This document shows positions 34,301 to 40,092 of a stretch of DNA of 40,092 bases, in pieces. Location of the stretch: assembly GCF_000003605.2 (NCBI RefSeq), contig NW_003124912.1:13609-53700 (forward strand), read 5' to 3'. Source of the stretch: Saccoglossus kowalevskii. Lineage: Eukaryota > Hemichordata > Enteropneusta > Harrimaniidae. The notes beneath the pieces were generated by a model, which saw only the letters and a list, made by a program, of their open reading frames with translations, did not search any database and was not told the DNA's origin. The first letter of the stretch is position 1. Every line of letters starts with the position of its first letter. The position numbers and the translations under genes were made by a program.

Positions 34301-37300
34301 AGTTTCTGTTATGCAGGTTGTCCATGGCCAACTGGCACCAACTCCCCCCTCTTAATTGAGTATGGTTTTAATTTTAGCTAATTTATCACAACTGTTCTTA
34401 CAAAATTCAGTACTTTATTTTATTCATGTTTCAGATTTTTGACAAAATCACAAAAGATTTTTAACAAACCATTGTAACCAATGGGCTTACCTATGGTTCT
34501 GTGTTTCAGTGAATGCAAACCAACAGGAGATTTGGACCTCATGTTAGCACCGAGTGAAAGTGAACCTTGAATCCTCTTCTGATTATAAAGACCAGGTGCA
34601 GAACAGACAGATGATTTGCTTTCTGGAGAACATGCTTTATTTAGACCACCACTTGTAAATCTGTTTGAACTCCAAGCAGAAGTTTCAGCTTTGTAGCTTT
34701 GAACTGCATGGTCTTTGTCTGCTGATGAGTGATCAAGTGGGAAATTGTTCTTTTCCGAAACAGGCAATCTGTTGTCATGAAATATAGTCGTTCTTGCTTC
34801 TGGAGAAATTGGTCTTACAGCAGGAGAGTCAACAGAGAGACTAAGGGGAATCGGTTCTTTAGTGACTAGTTGACTGCAACTTTGCATGGCCAATGGAGTT
34901 CTAATTGGCAAGTCAATGTCTGCATATGCATGCTTGGAAAACGATGGTGTCTGAGGAAGATAGCGAGACAATGTTGTTTTCCCGGCTACAATTGGCTTTG
35001 GTGTGTGGATCGAACGTTGCAAAGACTTTGCAGTAGAGTGTATGGCAGTCCAAGGTGTTGAAGTAGTAGTTGCTACAGCAATTTGTTGAGACACAGAAGA
35101 AGGCACAAGAGAAAACGATTCACTGTTTTTAGATTCTTGTGTCTGATTGAATAGGTAAGATTTATCTTTCAAGGCCTTTGTTTCTTGTTTGGTATCGATA
35201 TATGGTTGTTGGTAAAAGTTGGATGAAGTTGTGGCCATTTGTGAGGAGACTGCAGCAATATTTGATGGAATTTGGGTGAGAGTTTTTGAAGTCTGAGATT
35301 CATCAGTTGACACAGGGTGTTGTTGTCCAGTGGTTATGGCATTTGTAGCTGGATTCCAAGCATTCAATGGTCTGCTAGTGCCATGTTCCAAATCAGACTT
35401 GACAGATGAAAGAGTGTCAGAGGGAAATAAATTGATTGGTTTAAAAGCTGTAGATGTTTGGTTGAAATCAGATTTCTTTGAAGCCGTCACTTTGGGTGAT
35501 GAAACGGGCGACAGTACTGAACTGACAGTGTTCACATGTGCAGTGGTAGGTAACTGCATCCCGGCTGATGACTTAAATGCTGAACTGCCATATGACGAGA
35601 GTCTTAAATCACTTGTTTGTGCATGACTTGGTAAAGAATACAGTTTATCATTACTGACATGGGCTTCGTAAAGCCTGGCCTTTTCTGAGTACCCATTTGA
35701 ATTTAAAATAGAACCAGTACAAGAACTGAAAACTGAATTACTCGCTTGATGTTGATTGTGGTACAACGATTGCTGGTACAAGTGGTCTGGAGCTGATGCA
35801 TGATGAAACAGAGGTCTCATTGCTGAATCAGATAGATGTGGTTCACACGGATTCGCCAGTGGATCAATGTTTGTGTGCAACAACCCAGTGAGACTATACT
35901 GAGATACTGATGGAATTTTTTCATGACATTGAGATGTCAGCAGTGTGGTTGGCTGATTGTGATCTTGAAATTGTTGTTGAGATCCATGTGTATACATCAG
36001 ATTTACATTCTGGTACACTGGCTGTGACCCACCTAGACCATGCTGAGGTATTGCTGAAATTGTTTTATGATATGAAGATGACTGTAGTGAGGTTGGCTGA
36101 TTGCGATAATTGTGGTCTTGAAATTGTTTGTCAGATCCATGTGAATACATCAGATTTTCATTCTCACCACCTATTGATTGATGTTGCTGTTGATTCAAGT
36201 TCATGTTCTGTGGAGTCTTGTTTAAAGCTACTGCATGATTGGTAGGTGTAGCCGCAACAGTTGAAAATGTGTTCTGTTGTTCATATTGACGAGTTGAACA
36301 ATGACTACCAGGACTATGATTCAAACTGGAAGGGATATGCGTTGATTGAGTCATCATGGCAACAGCCGATGACGTCTGATTTGGGGTACCCCATGCACAT
36401 GACGCTATATTTGGCTGTGACGGCTCTTGGCCGTTCTTCATTAACAATGGTACATTAAGCAAATCATTTTGTTCCAGTTGTTTAATTTCTAATTCAAGTA
36501 GTCGCTCAGCCTCTTCAACTTCCTAGAGAAAATACAAATTATCAGAATTAAAAATGGAGAATCTTGCCATAATCAGAGTGATGTAATAACAGTTATATCA
36601 ATAGTTCTACTCAGTCACCTTTACCAACTGATTAAAGATAAAAACAATCACAGCAAATTTACACAAGTAGTAGTCAGTGTGCTTCTTTCATGCAATACAA
36701 TGACCACCAGCCATATTCTTAATGCCAAGGAATTATAAGATAAGGATATACAACTTTCATAAACATGTACAGTGATATGCCATCTCACAAGAATGGAAAC
36801 TCTTAAGCATTATGTGCAATTGTCAATCAAACGTATTTGATTGCAAAAACAGAAAATGAGTGATAATCACTGTATCCGAACAGACAAAACATATTATATG
36901 CTTTGCAAATAAGCATAGTCTGAATTATAAATGTATAATGTTTGAATAGTTTTGAATCAAGAGCTGCATTTATTAAAACAAAATGGTCGACAGTCAGCAA
37001 TTTTGTATCGGATTTGAAAATCAAAAAATGCATTAAGGTGCCATAATTCAGTTGAAGCACATACATAAGGCAGAATTTGACAAAAATAACTGTTGACAAA
37101 TAAGATACTATCTGATTAGTCAGACTGTTATGGTAGACAATCAGGTACAATCTTGTAGGTAGCTTCACATTGATGCAATATGTCCATTGTATGTACCATT
37201 TTTGAACGAAGTTCATTCGCTTCCGAAATGGCAGAAATGGTTGTGCGTCAGCCATTTTGTATCTCATCGTTAAATGAATACAATTGCATATGTGTGACAT

Positions 37301-39389
37301 GTGTACAAAGTTTGAACATGGACATGGCTCCGGTATTCACTAAAACAGAATGGCCAATTTGAATCTAAAGTTGTGCATCAAGTCCCATAAGGCCCAATAT
37401 ATATGTACTTTGAGAGTTTGAATGCAATTCTTCAAATCACAACGGAGATCAGATTTGGAATTGCATTTTGATGATAACCACAATTCGGCCATCTTGAATT
37501 AGATCATGAAACAATTAATGTGCATGTGTCGCCTAAGATTGTGTGATGTATGTGTGAAGTTTGAATGTGATCGTACCAGGCATGTCTAAAACACAGGTGA
37601 AGACAACATACACAGAGGTCAATCAAGTCCCTATTGTCAGACTTGATTATTCTCAACTTATAAATCAGTGATATTTGCATGAATATAATTTCATTTACCC
37701 TGAGATGTTTCAGGTCCTCTTCTCTTGCTGCAAGTTCATGCTGTTGTTTCTCTTGTTGAATCATACTGTAAGGAGTACAGTAATCCTTAGTATCATCATT
37801 CATCATAGGAAGGCTGTTTTCCTGTAAATAAAAACATGAATCAATACTGAACAGAACAATTAAGAAATCAAAGGAAGCTTAGAAAGAACTCCCTTGTGCT
37901 GAGAGTATTGAAGACATTAAAAATTAATTCAAAATTACTTGTACATGAGATATTGATGGAAGAGCTGAAAACTAATTATGTAAATCAGGTAACTAATATG
38001 AACAGAACAGAACAAAAAAATTATGAATTATTATGCTAATTAGAGAATTAATATGAACAAATTTTAACCCAAAATTAATCAGGCCTGTCTATTGTCCTAG
38101 AGCACTTATGTACCAAATTTTATTCAACTGTGATGATCAGTAATTGAGATATCAGTGTTAATTAATTATATTAATTAGGTGATTAATAAGCATAAATATT
38201 TACCAAAAACTAATTGGGTTTCTGCATAGTTCGCTTTAAAAGTTTCATTAAAATCCAATTTGTGGTTCTTTATATATCAGTAGAACATTATGCAAATTAG
38301 CTAATTAATATATACTGATATTACCCAAAAAACTATCAGGTCTGTGCAGTGTCCTATGACATCTATGTACCAAATTTCATTGAAATGTGATGATTACTAC
38401 TAGAAATATCAAAAGCTGAAAATTAATTAATTATGCAAATTAGGTAATTAATATGTACTCATATTACCCTAAAAACTATCAGGTCTGTGCAGTGTCCTAT
38501 GACATCTATGTACCAAGTTTCATTGAAATGTGACAATTACTACTTGAAATATCAAAAGCTGAAAATTAATTAATTTTGCTAATTAGGTAATTAATATCTA
38601 CTGATATTACCCTAAAAACTATGAGGTTTGTGCAGTGTCCTATGTCATCTACGTACCAAGTTTTATTGAAATGTGATGATTAGTACTTGAGATATCAGTG
38701 GAAAAGCCGAAAATTGATTTATCATTATGCAAATTAGGTAATTAATATTGGACAGATTTTTACCCAAAACTAATCAAATCTGCACATTAGTTTGGAGCAT
38801 CTGTGTGCCAAGTCCAATGAGTGGTTCTTTAAACCGGACACACATACAAACACACATACAGACACACTAACTGCAAAGACTCCCTTTTTGTGCTTCGCAC
38901 TTAGGAGTCAATAAGACTTATCATAGTTGGTAAAATACAAGGTCTATCAGAATGGCATCTATCAGAAAACTGCCCTGTATATTGGGTGCTTACTTTAAAA
39001 GCTTTGTCATTCTCAGGACTGGTCAGTAGATCAGCCCACTTTACAGGTCCCTTGGTGTTTGGCTATAGGAAAAAAAGATATGAAATGGTTAAACATCAAG
39101 CTAAGATAAGATAACACAAAAACCTCAATCACTGGTAGACTGAAAGCATCTTGTGAAGCGACACCAGTGCTTATGCTGTACTTCTTATGAGATAACAAAA
39201 TGGCCATTACATTGCATGTTTTTTCTCCATCAGAACATGGAAAGATAGTATAGTAAAACTTACTGACACAAAAGCTTGTGGTTTTTTTGTTATGTTGTAT
39301 TTTGTTTTTCTGACAGGTAAATTTGGCGATGCTGTAGATATGCTCTGTTCTTGTAATAAAGACACTTTCGGGTTCAGCACTCTCAAAGC
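31357..39389 (-). CDS. Unrecognised coiled-coil, Ser/Thr/Gln/Asn-rich protein, last six exons (5' partial)
   Basis: Exons in order are 39264-39389, 38994-39062, 37699-37821, 34491-36522, 32658-32803 and 31357-31443. All have GT/AG borders and keep frame across 2583 bases (860 codons plus stop). The visible N-terminal part has GPVKWADLLTSPENDKAF, then a charged heptad-like stretch (EKQQHELAAREEDLKHLR, EVEEAERLLELEIKQLEQ) predicted as coiled coil and split by an intron. The 2-kb exon encodes about 650 residues of low-complexity S/T/Q/N/P-rich sequence, with an internal duplication around NLMYSHGS and NLMYTHGS. The last two exons encode a more ordered C-terminus (DALLDSEVALSTCRSLSKF, NFMNPVAKILDGGDDM, HFIPIKEVFTNQALIPDGSA). 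No membrane segment or enzyme motif. The composition would suit a scaffold, centrosomal or RNA-associated protein, but that is only inference. The 5' exons lie beyond 39389 and probably outside the window. Confidence 0.8.
33291..33824. mobile_element. TTAA-flanked MITE (piggyBac-like) in an intron of the unrecognised gene
   Basis: Bounded by TTAA at 33291-33294 and 33821-33824, with inverted ends AAGGTAGAAGCCTAGTCATA and TATGAGTAGGCTTCTACCTT that differ at one base. The interior (about 526 bp) has no transposase frame. TTAA target duplication is the hallmark of the piggyBac superfamily, although known piggyBac ends usually begin with CCC. A diverged relative is at 22288-22650. Confidence 0.75.
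35884..36156 (-). repeat. Internal duplication in the large exon of the unrecognised gene
   Basis: Two units of about 40-43 codons, 36156-36028 and 36003-35884, begin NLMYSHGSDKQFQDHN and NLMYTHGSQQQFQDHN. They share spaced residues after that (QPTSLQ/QPTTLL, YHKTIS/CHEKIP). The copies have diverged at many positions, so the duplication is old. Confidence 0.85.
36880..37640. repeat. Array of diverged 'CAGCCATTTTG'-type repeat units
   Basis: Units of roughly 150-170 bases carry GTCAGCCATTTTGTATC, AGAATGGCCAATTTGAAT and TCGGCCATCTTGAATTAGAT, followed by TGTGTGAAGTTTGAATGTGA or GTACAAAGTTTGAACATGG. The same family is in ABITRAM introns (13061-13261, 14356-14530, 16220-16770) and at 10951-11560. 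Confidence 0.55.
37886..38912 (+). mobile_element. Helentron-associated (DINE-1-like) element with 143-bp tandem repeats and terminal hairpin
   Basis: The 5' part has ACTCCCTTGTGCTGAGAG. About six units follow whose block GGTCTGTGCAGTGTCCTATG recurs at 38339, 38482 and 38625 (exactly 143 apart), with older units at about 38083 and 38217. Then come a CACACATACAAACACACATA stretch and a hairpin at 38878-38909 (GACTCC...GTGC TTC GCAC...GGAGTC). The 5' motif resembles the left hairpin strand (ACTCCC...TTGTGCT). It is in an intron, ending 84 bases before the exon at 38994. Confidence 0.65.
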
Positions 39390-40092
39390 CTGGAAAAATC
39401 AGAAAGCAATAATGAGCATTCAAATAGGTGTATTTGTTGCACAACATTTTAAATCGGGGTTACACAATTCATGAACGTTTTGTCATAACATGCATGTTTC
39501 GCATGCAGCCCATGTTCTAACAAGTCATTGTCAATGTCAAGTCTCTGTCCAGTTTTTAGTGACTGTCAACATAGTGCCAAATAATTATTCCCACTTATAA
39601 TATGACAGACATGATACAAAGTGGAGCCAGTTTATTTGTGTGATTTCTTCCTTTACATGGTAAATGCGTAAAGTTTGAGCATGATCAGTCTAGCCATGTT
39701 AGCAATATGGTTTTCAAAACAGCATTCTCGGCTGAGATAGCTCCGCTGTTAGCAATGCACATTACAATTAAGGTAGAGATGCACTTTATTTGTGAATTTC
39801 AATCAAAAATAGTTTTTTTCGTTTTTTATATAGATTTTTATCTAAAGAACATTCTGTGAAAATTTGACCAATGAATTCTTATTGGAACACCGTTAAAATT
39901 GCTGTTTATTTTCTGGTTAAAAATAAAAAAACACTCACACGTGGCAATGTTTATGTCCAATTGCCTAATTTGCATGAGTAACCAAATAACAAGACTGTAC
40001 GGGTCATAGTTCATTCAATTCACGCGCATGTGCAATTATTCTCAAATCAGTTCTCGCTCGCTAGCAAACCAAACATTATATTTCCTCAGCGG
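39390..40092. other. Intron or 5' flank of the unrecognised gene, with a copy of the element head
   Basis: No further exon recognised on the minus strand. At 39728-39771 the sequence TCGGCTGAGATAGCTCCGCT and the following GTTAGCAATGCACATT match the 5' end of the element at 16866. The tandem repeats and the hairpin are not present before the window ends, so this is a solo or truncated head, or its remainder lies outside. Confidence 0.5.

Noticed and set aside
34870-36458. Plus-strand open frames of 63-111 codons opposite the large exon
   Set aside because: They are antisense shadows of the minus-strand coding exon, which keeps frame with five other exons.
36827-37300. 157-codon minus-strand frame in an intron of the unrecognised gene
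   Set aside because: It runs across several units of the dispersed repeat family and shows no domain, so it is most likely fortuitous.
37900-38830. Regular repeats as a CRISPR-like array
   Set aside because: The units are about 143 bp throughout and abut directly, with no spacer/repeat alternation. The genome is animal.

Overview
The window looks like nuclear DNA of an invertebrate animal, probably a marine one. It is AT-rich and gene-poor. The genes are split by long introns with GT/AG borders, and many small non-autonomous transposons lie in introns and intergenic DNA. No bacterial, viral or organellar gene organisation is visible. The species cannot be fixed from the sequence; the gene set (a single myostatin/GDF11-type ligand, ABITRAM, a core 1 galactosyltransferase) is generally bilaterian.

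Layout: (1) 433-1554, + strand: the last two exons of a myostatin/GDF11-like TGF-beta ligand; its first exon lies upstream of the window. (2) About 1.6-11.4 kb: intergenic DNA with scattered repeats and no convincing gene. (3) 11614-21907, - strand: a complete five-exon ABITRAM (FAM206A/Simiate) gene, 198 codons, whose introns are packed with mobile elements and a degenerate copy of its exon 4. (4) 21908-23826: the shared upstream region between ABITRAM and the divergent next gene. (5) 23827-26514, + strand: a complete three-exon core 1 beta-1,3-galactosyltransferase (C1GALT1-like), 331 aa. (6) About 27.4-29.6 kb: a less AT-rich stretch with several open, exon-like blocks on the - strand, which I cannot identify and which may be a broken gene. 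(7) 31357-39389, - strand: the 3' six exons (860 codons visible) of an unrecognised coiled-coil and Ser/Thr/Gln/Asn-rich protein, 5' end outside the window.

The genes do not form a pathway: one is a secreted growth factor, one a probable nuclear/actin-associated modulator, one a Golgi enzyme and one an unknown scaffold-like protein. The strongest non-gene signal is the mobile DNA. Two unrelated-looking elements (16866-17547 and 37886-38912) share one plan: a 5' motif matching the stem of a 3' hairpin, an array of roughly 143-155 bp tandem repeats, and the terminal hairpin. This is the plan of Helentron-associated (DINE-1-like) elements. There is also a hAT-like element with long terminal inverted repeats and a 7-bp target duplication, a TTAA-flanked piggyBac-like element, a palindromic family present once in each of three ABITRAM introns, and a CpG-rich inverted-repeat element with a second half copy 20 kb away.
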